Assembly (NCBI RefSeq): GCF_011045835.1
Contig: NZ_CP047349.1
Span: forward strand, 310,001 to 374,000
Origin: Proteus terrae subsp. cibarius
Lineage (GTDB): Bacteria; Pseudomonadota; Gammaproteobacteria; Enterobacterales; Enterobacteriaceae
Length of the DNA stretch: 64,000 nucleotides
Reading direction: 5' to 3'
Shown here: positions 1-10,036 of the stretch, in pieces
Numbering within the stretch: the first letter of the stretch is position 1
Layout: each line of letters begins with the position of its first letter
Notes under the pieces: model-generated
Database searches by the model: none
Told to the model about the DNA's origin: nothing
The model's input: the letters and a program-made list of their open reading frames with translations, nothing else
Position numbers and translations under genes: made by a program

Positions 1-86
1 GTGATCACTAAATTACCTAAATCAACGCCTTGTACATAAGGGCCAATTGCTGCAGGGGCTTTATCGGTATTAATTTCGTAAGACAT
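1..86 (-). CDS. ridA: RidA enamine/imine deaminase, N-terminal part (runs off the window)
   Basis: Only the first 28 codons are present; the gene continues beyond position 1. The visible N-terminus contains APAAIGPYVQGVDLGN, the start of the RidA/YjgF family. That family hydrolyses reactive enamines and imines released by PLP enzymes such as threonine dehydratase. The start ATG has its first base at 86 and is preceded by AGGAG at 93-97. It lies downstream of pyrI on the same strand, as in E. coli, but 321 bases of non-coding DNA and the pyrI terminator separate them. It is therefore probably transcribed from its own promoter. The family call is secure; the remainder cannot be judged. Confidence 0.9.
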   Translation of the reverse strand, partial: MSYEINTDKAPAAIGPYVQGVDLGNLVI

Positions 87-407
87 GTAGAACTCCTGTT
101 TTTATAAGATTAAGGCTAACGCTTGATTAGCACGGCGCTATTATAGCCAGTGCTGTAGGTTAGCAATATGACAGATATCAGGCTTTATCATAAAGTCTGT
201 AAGTATAAAAAGAAAATAATCGTAGCGTTCTTTTCTATTTTTTGATGGTTTTTAATCCATGAAAATGGCTAATTTATAGCAAATTTTTTATAAAAAAGAT
301 GATGGGTTTTTGTCTTGTATAGAGAGAGGATATTATGTGTATTGAGAGGAAATTATTCTATTCTTATTAAAAAACTATCTGCCCTTGCGAGCAGATAGTT
401 AAAAGAA
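87..407. other. Intergenic region between ridA and pyrI
   Basis: About 320 bases, very AT-rich in the middle (200-370). It holds the pyrBI terminator next to pyrI and presumably the ridA promoter near 120-180. I see no further gene or repeat. Confidence 0.6.
366..401 (-). terminator. Rho-independent terminator after pyrI
   Basis: Inverted repeat AACTATCTGC (373-382) / GCAGATAGTT (391-400). Read on the minus strand, the second arm is followed by a run of T. It lies just past the pyrI stop and closes the pyrLBI operon. Confidence 0.85.
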
Positions 408-866
408 TTAACGAATAACTGCGTGGCGTTCGAACTCTTTTTCACAGTACTTGCAGGTTAATACAACATCTGAGGCCAGTTTTTTGACACGGAAACTACT
501 TTGTACTGGCTCATTATGGCTAATACAGTTGCTATTAGGACAAGGCACCACATCTTCAAGCAATTCCGGCAAGCTTAATGCCATCTTATTAACGACTTGA
601 TAATCATCGATGATATTTACAGTTGCTTGAGGCGCATACATCGCTAAACGGTTTGCTTGCTCAGAGGTTAAAAAGACATTTTCGATTTTAATTAAGTCTT
701 TTTTACCTAAATTTTCTGAAGGTAAATTAAAACCTACGGTTATTCTTTCATCAGTTTCTGTTAGGCGGAACAGTGAAAGAATTTTAAAGCCCACCTGCGC
801 TGGAATATGATCAATAACAGTCCCACGTTTGATAGCTTCAACTTTTAGTTTGTGATCATGTGTCAT
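408..866 (-). CDS. pyrI: Aspartate carbamoyltransferase regulatory chain PyrI
   Basis: A 152-residue protein, the usual length of PyrI. It carries the allosteric nucleotide sites (CTP/UTP inhibition, ATP activation) of the PyrB6-PyrI6 holoenzyme. The C-terminal zinc domain shows the four expected cysteines as C-x4-C (CPNSNC) and C-x2-C (CKYC); these hold the contact with the catalytic chain. The N-terminal allosteric domain begins [26 protein letters not shown], with the conserved HIPAQVG segment. It follows pyrB by 13 bases and is surely co-transcribed under the pyrL attenuator. Nothing looks broken. Confidence 0.97.
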   Translation of the reverse strand: MTHDHKLKVEAIKRGTVIDHIPAQVGFKILSLFRLTETDERITVGFNLPSENLGKKDLIKIENVFLTSEQANRLAMYAPQATVNIIDDYQVVNKMALSLPELLEDVVPCPNSNCISHNEPVQSSFRVKKLASDVVLTCKYCEKEFERHAVIR

Positions 867-879
867 GGTGTGCTCCTTA

Positions 880-1815
880 TTAAAGAACTAAGTTTTTATT
901 CAGGACTAAGGCAAGTAATGCCTGACGTGCGTAGATACCGTTGCCTGCTTGTTGGAAATAGTAAGCGTAAGGTGTTTTATCTACATCTGTCGTGATTTCA
1001 TCGATACGTGGCAATGGATGTAGGATTTTGAGGTTATCTTTCACATTCACTAAATCAGCGCTAGTTAAAACAAATTGAGCTTTAACATTTGCGTATTCAG
1101 ATGGGTCTAAACGCTCTTTTTGTACGCGAGTCATATACAGAATATCTAGCTCTGGCATCACTTCATCTACTGTTTCATGCTGGCTGTATTCAACACCATT
1201 TTCTTCCAGCAAGTGAAGAATATGCTCTGGCATGGCGAGCACTTTAGGGGCAATAAAATAGAGATGATTACCTTTAAATTTCGCCAATGCTTGTGCCAGT
1301 GAATGCACTGTTCTGCCATATTTTAAGTCACCGACCATCGCGATATTGAGATTATCTAAACGGCCTTGCGTCTCTTGGATGGTAAACAAGTCCAGTAAAG
1401 TCTGAGTTGGATGCTGATTTGCACCATCACCTGCATTGAGTACTGGAATATCGCCAGCAAACTCAGAGGCTAAACGCGCTGCACCTTCTTGAGGATGGCG
1501 AATAACAATGGCATCAGCATAAGTACGAAGAACCGAAATGGTATCCGCTAATGTTTCACCTTTTTTACCCAGTGAAGTGTTGCTTCCATCAGAAAAACCG
1601 ACAACTGATGCACCTAGGCGGTGAATAGCTGTCTCAAATGATAAGCGAGTACGTGTTGATGCTTCAAAAAAACAGCTCGCAATCACTTTGTCTTTCAACA
1701 ATTCGTTATTAGGTTGCTGTTTGAGTTTATTAGCAACGTGAAGAACAGACTCCAAATCTTCCCTGTCCAGATCATTGATGGAGATAATATGCTTTTGGTA
1801 GAGCGGATTAGTCAT
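880..1815 (-). CDS. pyrB: Aspartate carbamoyltransferase catalytic chain PyrB
   Basis: A 311-residue catalytic subunit that joins carbamoyl phosphate and aspartate to form N-carbamoylaspartate, the first committed step of pyrimidine synthesis. The carbamoyl-phosphate signature STRTRLSFE lies near residues 53-61. HPTQTLLDL and the HPLPR motif near the C-terminus complete the active site. Its ATG overlaps the stop of the upstream leader pyrL (TAATG), which suggests translational coupling. PyrI follows immediately. Expression is expected to fall when UTP is plentiful, through attenuation in the leader. Confidence 0.98.
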   Translation of the reverse strand: MTNPLYQKHIISINDLDREDLESVLHVANKLKQQPNNELLKDKVIASCFFEASTRTRLSFETAIHRLGASVVGFSDGSNTSLGKKGETLADTISVLRTYADAIVIRHPQEGAARLASEFAGDIPVLNAGDGANQHPTQTLLDLFTIQETQGRLDNLNIAMVGDLKYGRTVHSLAQALAKFKGNHLYFIAPKVLAMPEHILHLLEENGVEYSQHETVDEVMPELDILYMTRVQKERLDPSEYANVKAQFVLTSADLVNVKDNLKILHPLPRIDEITTDVDKTPYAYYFQQAGNGIYARQALLALVLNKNLVL

Positions 1816-1985
1816 TAGAGTTCTCCTTTAGCGATGAATTGTGCGATAGATGGTTTTTTATAGGCCAAAAAAAACCCCTCAATAAGAGGGGTTTTAAAAA
1901 ATTGGGCTACTGGAAAAAAGAGAATGCGCTTGCGACCAGTTAAGGTGCTTGTTTTTGTTACGAATTGGAATAGGCGCTGTTTCAT
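1815..1985 (-). CDS. pyrL: PyrBI operon leader peptide PyrL
   Basis: A 56-codon ORF starting at an ATG with a strong AGGAGG (complement of 1990-1995) and ending in a 1-base overlap with the pyrB start. It occupies the place of E. coli pyrL. The message is rich in U tracts (codons for [11 protein letters not shown]). Slow RNA polymerase at low UTP is expected to let the translating ribosome keep up there and block the terminator hairpin. The attenuator hairpin lies within the coding frame. The sequence itself is poorly conserved relative to E. coli PyrL, as is usual for leaders. The longer in-frame ORF upstream of 1985 has no ribosome site and overlaps the -10. Confidence 0.85.
   Translation of the reverse strand: MKQRLFQFVTKTSTLTGRKRILFFPVAQFFKTPLIEGFFLAYKKPSIAQFIAKGEL
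1867..1895 (-). terminator. pyrBI attenuator
   Basis: Hairpin AAAACCCCTC / GAGGGGTTTT (1871-1880 with 1886-1895). On the minus strand it is followed by an unbroken run of T. It lies inside pyrL, about 50 bases before pyrB. By analogy with E. coli it ends transcription when UTP is abundant. Confidence 0.9.
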
Positions 1986-2010
1986 CTTTCCTCCTGACAA
2001 ATTGTGGCGC

Positions 2011-2038
2011 ATTATACGCATCTTAGAGTTACACGCAA
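2011..2038 (-). promoter_or_regulatory. pyrLBI promoter
   Basis: On the minus strand TTGCGT (complement of 2033-2038), 16 bases, then a perfect TATAAT (complement of 2011-2016). This places the start of transcription shortly before the pyrL ribosome site. Confidence 0.75.
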
Positions 2039-2111
2039 GCGTTTGCTTTTATTTTTTATTAAAAAATTTTTTTTAATTTAAAAATCAATAAGCTTGAGAT
2101 AAAACGAAGAA

Positions 2112-2148
2112 AACACCTATTTTTTCATAAATAAAAAATAGGTGTTTT
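2112..2148 (-). terminator. Terminator after argF
   Basis: Inverted repeat AAACACCTATTTTTT / AAAAAATAGGTGTTTT with T runs on both sides. It could end the argF transcript and also anything arriving from the other direction. Confidence 0.75.
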
Positions 2149-2163
2149 GCATGATTATGTACT

Positions 2164-3168
2164 TTAGAAAGGATTTGCAAGGGTCGCGACCATCACCGCT
2201 TTTATGGTGTGAAGACGATTCTCTGCTTCATCAAACACAATGCTGTGTTTTGATTCAAAAACCTCATCAGTAACTTCAAAGCCACCATAGAGATTAAATT
2301 CTTCAGCTAATGCTTTACCCATTGTTGTTTCTTCGTCATGAAAAGCGGGTAAACAGTGAAGGAATTTGACGTCTGGATTTCCGGTTAATTTTATAACATC
2401 CATATTGACCTGATAAGGCTTAAGTAAAGCGATACGCTCTTTCCAAACCTCTTTGGGTTCGCCCATAGAAACCCACACATCAGTGTAAAGAAAATCAGCA
2501 TTTTTAACGCCTTCCGCTACATTTTCAGTTAGCGTGATATTTCCGCCATTTTTCTTGGCAATCTCTTGGCATTGAGCAACTAAACTTGCTTCAGGCCAAC
2601 ATGCTTTAGGTGCAACTAAACGTAAATCCATACCTGTTAATGCGGATGCTTCCAGCATGGTATTACCCATGTTGTTACGAGCATCACCAAGGTAAGCAAA
2701 TACTGTTTCTGATAACGGTTTAGTTTGATGTTCTGTGATAGTCAGCAAGTCGGCTAACAGCTGTGTTGGGTGAAATTCATTGGTTAAACCATTCCAAACA
2801 GGTACACCTGAATATTGTGCAAGTGCATCCACTGTTTTTTGCCCATAACCTCGATACTGAATACCATCATACATACGGCCTAATACACGCGCGGTATCTT
2901 TTATCGATTCTTTATGTCCAATTTGGCTTCCACCCCCTAAATAAGTCACTCTTGCGCCTTGATCAAATGCAGCGACTTCAAACGCGCAACGGGTACGTGT
3001 TGAGTCTTTTTCAAAAATCAGTGCGATATTTTTTCCTGTAAGATATTGAGTTTCTTGACCTGATTTTTTGGCTGTTTTCAATTGAGCTGACAATGTAAGC
3101 AGTTGTTGAATTTCTGCAGGTGAAAAATCAAGTAAACGTAAGAATGATTTTTGATAAAAAGGGTTCAT
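2164..3168 (-). CDS. argI: Ornithine carbamoyltransferase, biosynthetic (ArgF/ArgI)
   Basis: A 334-residue OTC that makes citrulline from ornithine and carbamoyl phosphate in arginine synthesis. Signatures seen are STRTR (carbamoyl phosphate), HPTQLLADL, and [10 protein letters not shown] with the catalytic Cys of HCLP. I chose the ATG at 3168 ([15 protein letters not shown]) because it matches the family N-terminus and has AGGA upstream. An in-frame ATG 11 codons earlier lies inside the operator. Two ARG boxes overlap the promoter, so ArgR-arginine should repress it. The neighbour rraB matches the E. coli argI locus. A second, catabolic-type OTC lies at 41011. Confidence 0.96.
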   Translation of the reverse strand: MNPFYQKSFLRLLDFSPAEIQQLLTLSAQLKTAKKSGQETQYLTGKNIALIFEKDSTRTRCAFEVAAFDQGARVTYLGGGSQIGHKESIKDTARVLGRMYDGIQYRGYGQKTVDALAQYSGVPVWNGLTNEFHPTQLLADLLTITEHQTKPLSETVFAYLGDARNNMGNTMLEASALTGMDLRLVAPKACWPEASLVAQCQEIAKKNGGNITLTENVAEGVKNADFLYTDVWVSMGEPKEVWKERIALLKPYQVNMDVIKLTGNPDVKFLHCLPAFHDEETTMGKALAEEFNLYGGFEVTDEVFESKHSIVFDEAENRLHTIKAVMVATLANPF

Positions 3169-3186
3169 AGGGTGACATCCTGTTAT

Positions 3187-3221
3187 TGAATTTATATTCA
3201 ATTTATATCAATAAATATTCA
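3187..3221 (-). promoter_or_regulatory. Tandem ARG boxes (ArgR operator) of argF
   Basis: TGAATTTATATTCA at 3187-3200 is a perfect palindrome and matches the ArgR half-site consensus. A second, slightly imperfect box (TCAATAAATATTCA) lies at 3208-3221. The 21-base centre spacing is that of standard ArgR hexamer operators. Both overlap the region where -10/-35 elements (TTGATG, TATAAA) would sit. Confidence 0.88.
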
Positions 3222-3352
3222 TCATCAACCCCTAAAGGAAAACTTTTAATTTAAACAGTATGCGATAAGGGCATCATATTAAGTATGGAGTGTTGATCCT
3301 GCCTGTGGGAGAATGAGCAAGATACCTTTTCAGACTATTGCGGAGCATGATT

Positions 3353-3784
3353 ATGGCGGACAGCAAAGAGTTAGCAGAACAACGTGAAGAAACACGTCTT
3401 ATTATTGAAGAATTACTGGAAGATGGCAGTGATCCAGATGCACTGTATGCCATTGAGCACCATATTTCTTGTGAAAATTTTGAAACACTAGAAAAAGCAG
3501 CCGTTGAAGTTTTTAAATTAGGTTACGAAGTGACAGAGCCTGAGGAAATTGAAGTCGAATCAGGTGAGATTTTAGTTTGCTTTGATGCAGTAAGCGAAAG
3601 TGGTTTAAATGCTGAACTTATTGATGCTCAAGTTGAGCAACTAATGAATTTAGCTGAAAAAATGGGTGTCTATTACGATGGTTGGGGTACTTATTTTGAA
3701 GATCCTGACGCTGAGTATGATGATGAAGACGGTGAAGGCGAAGACGACGAAGAAGAGTCTGATAAGTCATCACGTTTACATTAA
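3353..3784 (+). CDS. rraB: Ribonuclease E inhibitor RraB
   Basis: A 143-residue RraB. The central segment [20 protein letters not shown] is nearly identical to E. coli RraB, and [11 protein letters not shown] is the family signature. RraB binds the scaffold region of RNase E and alters which mRNAs the degradosome cuts. The C-terminus is a run of Asp/Glu (roughly residues 122-138), typical of the family. The ATG at 3353 has GGAG seven bases upstream. The longer frame from a TTG at 3338 has no ribosome site. It is transcribed divergently from argF. Confidence 0.95.
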   Translation: MADSKELAEQREETRLIIEELLEDGSDPDALYAIEHHISCENFETLEKAAVEVFKLGYEVTEPEEIEVESGEILVCFDAVSESGLNAELIDAQVEQLMNLAEKMGVYYDGWGTYFEDPDAEYDDEDGEGEDDEEESDKSSRLH

Positions 3785-3833
3785 TTTTTGCTAAATGTTG
3801 TCCTTTTGTACCTGATTTATCAGTGCAATATAG

Positions 3834-3878
3834 CACCAGCCACAAAATTGTTGCTTTGTGACTGGTGTTATTGTTTTT
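3834..3878 (+). terminator. Terminator after rraB
   Basis: Stem CACCAGCCACAAA / TTTGTGACTGGTG (one mismatch) followed by TTATTGTTTTT. It separates the convergent rraB and pirin genes. Confidence 0.75.
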
Positions 3879-3890
3879 AAGGTAATCTTA

Positions 3891-4760
3891 TTAATCCATT
3901 ACACCAAACTTACCATTGTCATAATCATCAAAAGCTTGTAGTAGCTCTTCTTGCGTGTTCATCACAAAAGGCCCTTGCCCTGCGATAGGCTCGTTAATCG
4001 GCTCACCTGTTAGAATTAAAACAATGGTGTCACCCATTGACTCTAATGTCAGTGTATCGCCATGATTATCTAACATCACCATATCGTGTTGACGTGCAAT
4101 TTCACTGTCATTGATATGAACGGCACCTTTTACTACAAACAACATTGCATTATGACCTTCAGGAATACTGTAATGAGAAACACCTGCACGATTTAAACGC
4201 AGATCCCACACATTCAATGGTGAGTAGGTCATTGCGATACCTTGGGTATTAGTATAATTACCAGCGATCACTCGGACATAGCCTTGATCATTAGGTAATT
4301 CAACATGAGGAATATCCTCTGCTTTCAGTGCCTGATAACGAGGCTGTGTCATTTTGAACGCTGTTGGCAGATTCACCCAAAGTTGCACCATTTCCAATAC
4401 ACCACCTTCTTTGGTCATTTTTTCAGAGTGATACTCTTTATGCAAAATGCCAGAAGCTGCGGTCATCCATTGCACATCACCTGCGGTAATCGTTCCAGCA
4501 TGACCTTTAGAGTCATGATGAGAAACTTCGCCTTGATAGGCGATTGTTACGGTTTCAAATCCACGATGAGGATGCGCTCCTACACCACGGGCATTGGTAA
4601 CAGGTTTAAACAGTGTTGGCTCGGCATAATCCATCAGCAGAAACGGGCTATGTTTCTCACCATTTTCCTGATAGGAAAATAAGGTGCTGACTGGAAAGCC
4701 ATTACCTACCCAGTGTGAATTTGGCGCCGAATAAATATGATTAACCTGTCTGATAGTCAT
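3891..4760 (-). CDS. Pirin family protein (bicupin, quercetinase-like)
   Basis: A 289-residue bicupin of the pirin family. The N-terminal metal site is visible as HPHRGFETVT (His-x-His) and SGILHKE (His and Glu), which normally hold iron. GDVQWMTA is a further family motif. Some bacterial pirins open quercetin; others are redox sensors, and the physiological role here is unknown. I chose the ATG at 4760 because CGGAGAA precedes it. The frame extends 15 codons further without a ribosome site. It stands alone between rraB and yhfL on the opposite strand to rraB. Confidence 0.9.
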   Translation of the reverse strand: MTIRQVNHIYSAPNSHWVGNGFPVSTLFSYQENGEKHSPFLLMDYAEPTLFKPVTNARGVGAHPHRGFETVTIAYQGEVSHHDSKGHAGTITAGDVQWMTAASGILHKEYHSEKMTKEGGVLEMVQLWVNLPTAFKMTQPRYQALKAEDIPHVELPNDQGYVRVIAGNYTNTQGIAMTYSPLNVWDLRLNRAGVSHYSIPEGHNAMLFVVKGAVHINDSEIARQHDMVMLDNHGDTLTLESMGDTIVLILTGEPINEPIAGQGPFVMNTQEELLQAFDDYDNGKFGVMD

Positions 4761-4805
4761 GATTGTTCTCCGAGTTAAGGAAAGAAACCGCAATAACCAA
4801 GACAC

Positions 4806-5105
4806 AGAAGGAGGTAATACAGATTATTGCGATTTCTTAATGAGACTGATCATAAAGTGTTCGCGTGATGAACAAAATAGGGGGAATTTGTTGATGGTGT
4901 TCAAAAAAAATGAATGACTTTGGATGGTGAAAAAGAAAGAAAAAGAATGTAATAAAGAGGCTATATTTAAATAATTGATGAAATAGCTCTTAGTGTAATA
5001 GGCCTTTATTTGATTCTGTTTTTAAAACTGAAAACAAAAAACTACATTCTTTCTTAGCAACAATAAGTCAGAATGTAGTTTATTAATATATTTATTTCTT
5101 AAATC
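4806..5105. other. Intergenic region
   Basis: About 300 bases of AT-rich DNA. It holds the upstream region of the pirin gene and, near 5038-5083, the yhfL terminator. Nothing else recognised. Confidence 0.5.
5038..5083 (-). terminator. Terminator after yhfL
   Basis: Stem ACTACATTCT (5041-5050) / AGAATGTAGT (5070-5079). On the minus strand it is followed by TTTTTTGTTTT. Confidence 0.8.
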
Positions 5106-5273
5106 TTATTTGCTTGTGTCGCCACAACCGCCAATGATTTTAGAAATAGAAACTGCTGGGTGCAGTAAGTAGTCGTAGTTACAGTCTTTTTCTTTATTGT
5201 ATACGCTACCAGTACAACCGGTCATTACAGTAATTACAGAAGCAATAAGTGCAATTTTAACAAAGTTTTTCAT
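5106..5273 (-). CDS. yhfL: Small lipoprotein YhfL
   Basis: A 55-residue lipoprotein with a short hydrophobic signal and the lipobox VMTGC; Cys18 would be lipidated. The C-terminal part NYDYLLHPAVSISKIIGGCG matches E. coli YhfL closely, with two further cysteines that may pair. Its function is not established. I use the ATG at 5273; an upstream in-frame ATG at 5312 would add a charged stretch before the signal peptide. It forms a single-gene unit with its own terminator. Confidence 0.88.
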   Translation of the reverse strand: MKNFVKIALIASVITVMTGCTGSVYNKEKDCNYDYLLHPAVSISKIIGGCGDTSK

Positions 5274-5616
5274 GAAAAAATTCCTTTTAAATTTTAGAGT
5301 TATAAAAGCCATTGCATGGCTTTATCTGCATAAAGATATTAAATTAGCTATAAATAGCAATATAAAAAAATCTCTTTTTTTAAATATAAAATAAGATAAA
5401 TAATATTTTATTTAAGAAGGGAAATATAATCAGATAGAGTGAAATGAAAAACGATTTAAACTTGTAAGTTTTAATAAAATTTAAGATAAGAAATTTATTA
5501 ATAATATTTTGATAATAATTAATTAAGAAATTAATTGTGAAAATAAGCATAGAAATATGTTCTATTTATATCATTTTGATAAACAGGATTTGTGTTAATA
5601 GATGCTATTTTATTGC
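5274..5616. other. AT-rich intergenic region upstream of yhfL
   Basis: Roughly 340 bases, extremely A+T rich. It should contain the yhfL promoter. Short ORFs across it have no ribosome site and no recognisable product. Confidence 0.5.
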
Positions 5617-5646
5617 TAATAAAAACCCGCATAAAAATGCGGGTAA
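5617..5646 (-). terminator. Terminator after yjgM
   Basis: Hairpin AACCCGC / GCGGGT around ATAAAAAT. On the minus strand it is followed by TTTTTATT. Confidence 0.8.
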
Positions 5647-5695
5647 AGTAGAGCTTATTTTATTTATTGTATTACATAGGGAACAGCAAGAATGC

Positions 5696-6217
5696 TTAAA
5701 GTGGCTTCACCATACGGATCTCACAATCACTATGTCCAGTGTTGCCTAATGCTTCATCAATAAATTCGAATCCTAGTTTTTCATATAAACCGACAGCCGC
5801 TTTTAAGATATCTGTGGTTTCTAAATAGCAACGGCTAAAGCCTTGCTCTTTACCAAACTCAAGAGATTGCAGAACGATTTTTTTCGCAATACCTTTGCCA
5901 CGTAATTTGGATGAAAGGTACATTTTTTGTAGTTCACAAGTATTGCCATCGCCACCAGCAAGTGGTGCGACACCACCTCCACCAACAACTTCTCCATCCA
6001 TTTCAACAACCCAGTAAGCACTGCGTGGCTGATGATAAACTTCATAGAGGGTATCTAAAATTGGATCGGCAACCGCAAAGCCTTTATCGGCAGTTAAACC
6101 ATGCTCTGCCGAGACTTCACGAATAACGCGTGCAATACCTGCGTTATCTTTTTTTTCAATCGCTCGAATAACAATATTTGAGGTTATAGCTTGGGTTGCA
6201 GTCATAGTTGCACTCAT
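5696..6217 (-). CDS. yjgM: GNAT acetyltransferase YjgM
   Basis: A 173-residue single-domain GNAT protein. The acetyl-CoA loop (motif A) reads LRGKGIAKK near residues 110-118, preceded by [29 protein letters not shown] is the family C-terminal region. It resembles E. coli YjgM, which sits in the same neighbourhood (argI-rraB-yjgM-valS); the substrate is unknown. The start at 6217 is used; Met5 is an alternative. It is monocistronic with its own terminator. Confidence 0.88.
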   Translation of the reverse strand: MSATMTATQAITSNIVIRAIEKKDNAGIARVIREVSAEHGLTADKGFAVADPILDTLYEVYHQPRSAYWVVEMDGEVVGGGGVAPLAGGDGNTCELQKMYLSSKLRGKGIAKKIVLQSLEFGKEQGFSRCYLETTDILKAAVGLYEKLGFEFIDEALGNTGHSDCEIRMVKPL

Positions 6218-6518
6218 CGTTTCACTTATTAGTAGAATATTTTTTGATTATTAATTGAGAGAGCACCGGAAAGGAACTTCTTCATTGAAAGTAGCACGGA
6301 TGGCTACAAAAACTATCTTAATTGATTAAGCGTGTTTGTAAACCGTTAACCCCTCTTCTTTGCTTAACTTCTTCCTTTATTTCTAGCGTTATATTTTAGT
6401 GAGTGATTAAATTTAAGTGGAAATAGAGGACGAAAAGACGTATTAACGAGAATAGAACCGTGAATAGTAAGAAATGAAGTGAAAAAAGGTTTTATTTTCT
6501 GACTGAAAGAGACTAAGT
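6218..6518. other. Intergenic region between yjgM and the valS terminator
   Basis: About 300 bases. It presumably carries the yjgM promoter. No gene recognised; a short minus-strand ORF over 6443-6637 overlaps the valS terminator and is not credible. Confidence 0.5.
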
Positions 6519-6546
6519 AAAAACCCGCGGTAAACGCGGGTTTTTA
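6519..6546 (-). terminator. Terminator after valS
   Basis: AAACCCGCG / CGCGGGTTT with T-rich flanks on both sides. It ends the pepA/holC/valS direction of transcription. Confidence 0.85.
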
Positions 6547-6579
6547 TTATTAATCTCAGTGTCTTTAACACGATAGTGC

Positions 6580-9468
6580 TTATAAAGAGGCGATAGAGAC
6601 TTTCTGTGCGATTAGCTTCTCTTTTGCATTTAAGCATGTCGCTAAGCGTTCACGCTCTTTAGCAACAACCGCTTCTGGCGCACGGCTAACAAAGCCATCG
6701 TTAGATAATTTGCTGTCTAAAGTTGAGATATCTTTTTCTACTTTTTCAAGCTCTTTATCTAAACGTGCAAGCTCTGCATCTTTATCGATAAAGCCCGCCA
6801 TTGGGATCAGCAATTCTGCACCGTTAACCAGTTTATTAACCGATAATGGCGCTTCTTCGCCTTCTGCTAATGGACGGATATCAGCTAAACGACCCATTGC
6901 TTTTAAGAAACCAATATTGTCACTAACGCGACGTTTCGCATTGTCATCGGCACCACGTAGGATAACTTCAAGTGGTTTACCCGGAGCAATATTCATTTCA
7001 GCACGGATATTACGAACTGCAACGATAACTTCTTTGATCCACTCCAGGTCGTTCAGTGCTTGTTCATCCACTAGTGAAGCATCGAACTCAGGGAAAGCCT
7101 GTAGCATGATGGTTTCGCCTTCAATGCCTTTAACTTCCTTCACACGTTGCCAGATGGTTTCTGTGATAAATGGAATAATTGGATGAGCAAGACGCAGTAA
7201 GCCTTCTAACACTTCAATCAGTGTATGACGTGCTGCGCGTTTTTGTGCATCATTACCTTTGTGTACAGCAGGTTTTGATAGCTCAAGATACCAGTCACAG
7301 AATTGGTTCCAAGTGAACTCATATAAAATACCGGCAGCGATATCGAAACGATAGTTATCTAATGCTTCGCGATAGGCTTTAACGGTATTATTAAATTCAG
7401 CTAAGATCCAACGGTCAGCCAGTGAGAATGTCATCTCACCACCTTGGTAGCCACAATCTTGATCTTCTGTATTCATCAGAACAAAGCGGCTTGCATTCCA
7501 CAGCTTGTTACAGAAGTTACGGTAGCCTGATAGACGTTTCATATCCCAGTTAATATCGCGACCTGTTGAAGCTAATGCCGCTAGGGTAAAGCGCAGAGCG
7601 TCTGTACCGTGTGCTTCAATACCTTCAGGGAATTCTTTGCTAGTACGTTTAGCAATTTTTTCAGCCATTTGTGGCTGCATCATATTGCCAGTACGTTTTT
7701 CTAACAGGTTCTCTAATGAAATACCGTCAATCATATCCAGAGGGTCAAGTACGTTACCTTTGGATTTTGACATCTTCTGGCCTTCTTCATCACGAATAAG
7801 ACCTGTCATATAAACCGTATTAAATGGAATTTGCGGTTTACCGTCTTCATCTTTAATAAAGTGCATGGTCATCATGATCATGCGGGCGATCCAGAAGAAA
7901 ATGATATCGAATCCACTGACTAATACATTCGTTGGATGGAATGTTTTTAGTGCTTCGGTATTTTCAGGCCAGCCTAATGTTGAGAATGTCCACAGTGCGG
8001 ATGAGAACCACGTATCGAGTACGTCTTCATCTTGGCGTAATGCCACATCAGCAGCGATATTGTTTTCACGACGAACTTCTTCTTCGTCACGACCAACATA
8101 AACGTTGCCTTGGTTGTCATACCAAGCAGGGATACGGTGACCCCACCACAGTTGACGAGAAATACACCAATCTTGGATATCATTCATCCATGAGAAGTAC
8201 ATGTTTTCGTACTGTTTTGGTACAAATTGGATATCACCATTTTTAACCGCTTCAACGGCAGGTTTCGCTAAAGGTGCTGCGCGAACATACCATTGGTCTG
8301 TTAATAAAGGTTCGATAACCACGCCACCACGGTCGCCGTAAGGTACGGTTAAATCGTGAGGTTTGATCTCTTCTAATAAACCTAGGCGTTCAAATTCAGC
8401 GACGATTGCTTTACGTGCAGCAAAGCGTTCCATACCTTGGTAGGCTTCTGGAATTTCAGTGCTGTAAACGTCAGATTCAACACCGTTGGTGTCTAATACT
8501 TCTGCGCTGACACGGATATTGCCATCAAAATCCATGATATTAATCATTGGTAATTGATGACGGCGTCCAACTTCATAGTCATTAAAGTCGTGAGCAGGGG
8601 TGATTTTTACGCAACCAGTCCCTTTTTCCATATCAGCGTGTTCGTCCGCTAAAATAGGAATACGACGGTTCACGATTGGTAGAATAATTTCTTTACCAAT
8701 TAAATCTTTATAGCGAGGATCTTCAGGGTTAACAGCAACACCAGTATCACCTAACATGGTTTCAGGACGTGTTGTTGCAACAATCAGGTAATCTTTACCT
8801 TCAGCTGTTTTTGCTCCATCCGCTAAAGGGTAACGCAAATGCCACATAGATCCTTTAACTTCACGGTTTTCAACTTCAAGATCAGAAATCGCCGTGTGTA
8901 ATTTAGGGTCCCAGTTTACAAGGCGTTTACCGCGGTAGATGAGATCTTCTTTATGTAAGCGAACAAAAGCTTCTTTAACCGCTTTAGATAACCCTTCATC
9001 CATTGTGAAACGTTCACGTTCCCAATCAACCGAGTTACCTAAACGACGCATTTGGTTAGAAATATTACCGCCTGATTCCGCTTTCCATTCCCAAATTTTG
9101 TCAATAAATGCATCACGACCATAGTCATGACGATTTTTACCTTCTTCAGCAGCAATTTTACGCTCAACGACCATTTGAGTCGCGATGCCCGCATGGTCAG
9201 TACCTGACTGCCATAAGGTGTTTTTACCTTGCATGCGCTGATAACGGATCATGGTATCCATAATGGTCTGCTGGAAAGCATGACCCATATGTAAGCTACC
9301 CGTCACGTTTGGTGGTGGGATCACGATACAGAAGCTTTCTTTCGTTGTATCGCCATTGGCTTTAAAGTAGCCGTTTTTTTCCCAATGCTGATACAGAGGT
9401 TGTTCAATCTCTGCTGGATTATATGTTGTGTCGAGCGATGGCTCTTTTGGTGCGGATTTATTTTCCAT
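6580..9468 (-). CDS. valS: Valyl-tRNA synthetase
   Basis: A 962-residue class Ia synthetase that charges tRNA-Val. The HIGH motif is seen as HMGH at residues 60-63 ([13 protein letters not shown]), and KMSKS lies near residue 565. The CP1 editing domain lies between them and should clear Thr-tRNA-Val. The C-terminal arm is a charged coiled coil ([19 protein letters not shown]), as in other ValRS. It is about 11 residues longer than the E. coli enzyme at the N-terminus. holC lies 13 bases upstream, so the two are co-transcribed. Confidence 0.98.
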   Translation of the reverse strand: MENKSAPKEPSLDTTYNPAEIEQPLYQHWEKNGYFKANGDTTKESFCIVIPPPNVTGSLHMGHAFQQTIMDTMIRYQRMQGKNTLWQSGTDHAGIATQMVVERKIAAEEGKNRHDYGRDAFIDKIWEWKAESGGNISNQMRRLGNSVDWERERFTMDEGLSKAVKEAFVRLHKEDLIYRGKRLVNWDPKLHTAISDLEVENREVKGSMWHLRYPLADGAKTAEGKDYLIVATTRPETMLGDTGVAVNPEDPRYKDLIGKEIILPIVNRRIPILADEHADMEKGTGCVKITPAHDFNDYEVGRRHQLPMINIMDFDGNIRVSAEVLDTNGVESDVYSTEIPEAYQGMERFAARKAIVAEFERLGLLEEIKPHDLTVPYGDRGGVVIEPLLTDQWYVRAAPLAKPAVEAVKNGDIQFVPKQYENMYFSWMNDIQDWCISRQLWWGHRIPAWYDNQGNVYVGRDEEEVRRENNIAADVALRQDEDVLDTWFSSALWTFSTLGWPENTEALKTFHPTNVLVSGFDIIFFWIARMIMMTMHFIKDEDGKPQIPFNTVYMTGLIRDEEGQKMSKSKGNVLDPLDMIDGISLENLLEKRTGNMMQPQMAEKIAKRTSKEFPEGIEAHGTDALRFTLAALASTGRDINWDMKRLSGYRNFCNKLWNASRFVLMNTEDQDCGYQGGEMTFSLADRWILAEFNNTVKAYREALDNYRFDIAAGILYEFTWNQFCDWYLELSKPAVHKGNDAQKRAARHTLIEVLEGLLRLAHPIIPFITETIWQRVKEVKGIEGETIMLQAFPEFDASLVDEQALNDLEWIKEVIVAVRNIRAEMNIAPGKPLEVILRGADDNAKRRVSDNIGFLKAMGRLADIRPLAEGEEAPLSVNKLVNGAELLIPMAGFIDKDAELARLDKELEKVEKDISTLDSKLSNDGFVSRAPEAVVAKERERLATCLNAKEKLIAQKVSIASL

Positions 9469-9481
9469 ATTCTTTACGTAT

Positions 9482-9931
9482 TCAATAGGTTGGCGGCGTA
9501 GCCATTGTCAAAGTAAAGCCGACGCTACGATAAATTTTATATCGCTCACGCGCCAACTGTTTCAATTGTTCATCAATAGGTACGAAGTCTATCACTTCAT
9601 GGAAAGCTGTGGCAAAGTCTACGAATTGCGATTGCAAATTAATCAAGAGATCACGAGGTGCATTACCACGTTTTCCAGGCCAACATAATTCAACAGGCGA
9701 GCCATAACGAGGGCCTTCACCGGCAAGATTATGAGGAACAAACTGATGAGGTTCTCTTGCCCATAATGCCTCATCAAGCAATTCAGCTTGAGCCTGAGAC
9801 TCACAAACCAACAAAATACGTTTGCCTAATCGCCAATGTTCAGCGGTAAGTTGACAGGCAAGCCACTCATGAGCCTGTAAATCATCATGTATTGATGGGT
9901 GTTCCATTAAATAAAACGTGGCGTTTTTCAT
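9482..9931 (-). CDS. holC: DNA polymerase III chi subunit HolC
   Basis: A 149-residue chi subunit of the clamp-loader complex. With psi it links the polymerase III holoenzyme to SSB on lagging-strand DNA. The N-terminus [10 protein letters not shown] and the central [24 protein letters not shown] are family hallmarks. It lies between pepA and valS exactly as in E. coli, and 13 bases upstream of valS. Confidence 0.95.
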   Translation of the reverse strand: MKNATFYLMEHPSIHDDLQAHEWLACQLTAEHWRLGKRILLVCESQAQAELLDEALWAREPHQFVPHNLAGEGPRYGSPVELCWPGKRGNAPRDLLINLQSQFVDFATAFHEVIDFVPIDEQLKQLARERYKIYRSVGFTLTMATPPTY

Positions 9932-9947
9932 GATATCCCGATAACAG

Positions 9948-9972
9948 AAGGGTATTGCGTTGCAATACCCTT
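9948..9972. repeat. Perfect hairpin between pepA and holC
   Basis: AAGGGTATTGC (9948-9958) / GCAATACCCTT (9962-9972), an 11-bp stem with a 3-base loop. No clear T run follows on the minus strand. It is therefore more likely a transcript-processing or stabilising element, or a weak terminator, than a strong one. Confidence 0.6.
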
Positions 9973-10036
9973 CTTGGAGTCTGCTCTATTTACCATAATA
10001 ATAGGGTAATACCTTAACCCTGATAATTATGCGGTA

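Noticed and set aside
2763..3041. Plus-strand ORF within argF
   Set aside because: Antisense shadow of a conserved coding gene without a ribosome site.
3618..3845. Minus-strand ORF opposite the rraB 3' end
   Set aside because: Its His/Arg-rich product mirrors the acidic tail of rraB read backwards.
5197..5394. Plus-strand ORF opposite yhfL
   Set aside because: Overlaps the yhfL signal peptide region on the other strand; A+T-rich noise.
7974..8246. Several overlapping ORFs inside valS
   Set aside because: Shadows of an intact, highly conserved gene in other frames.
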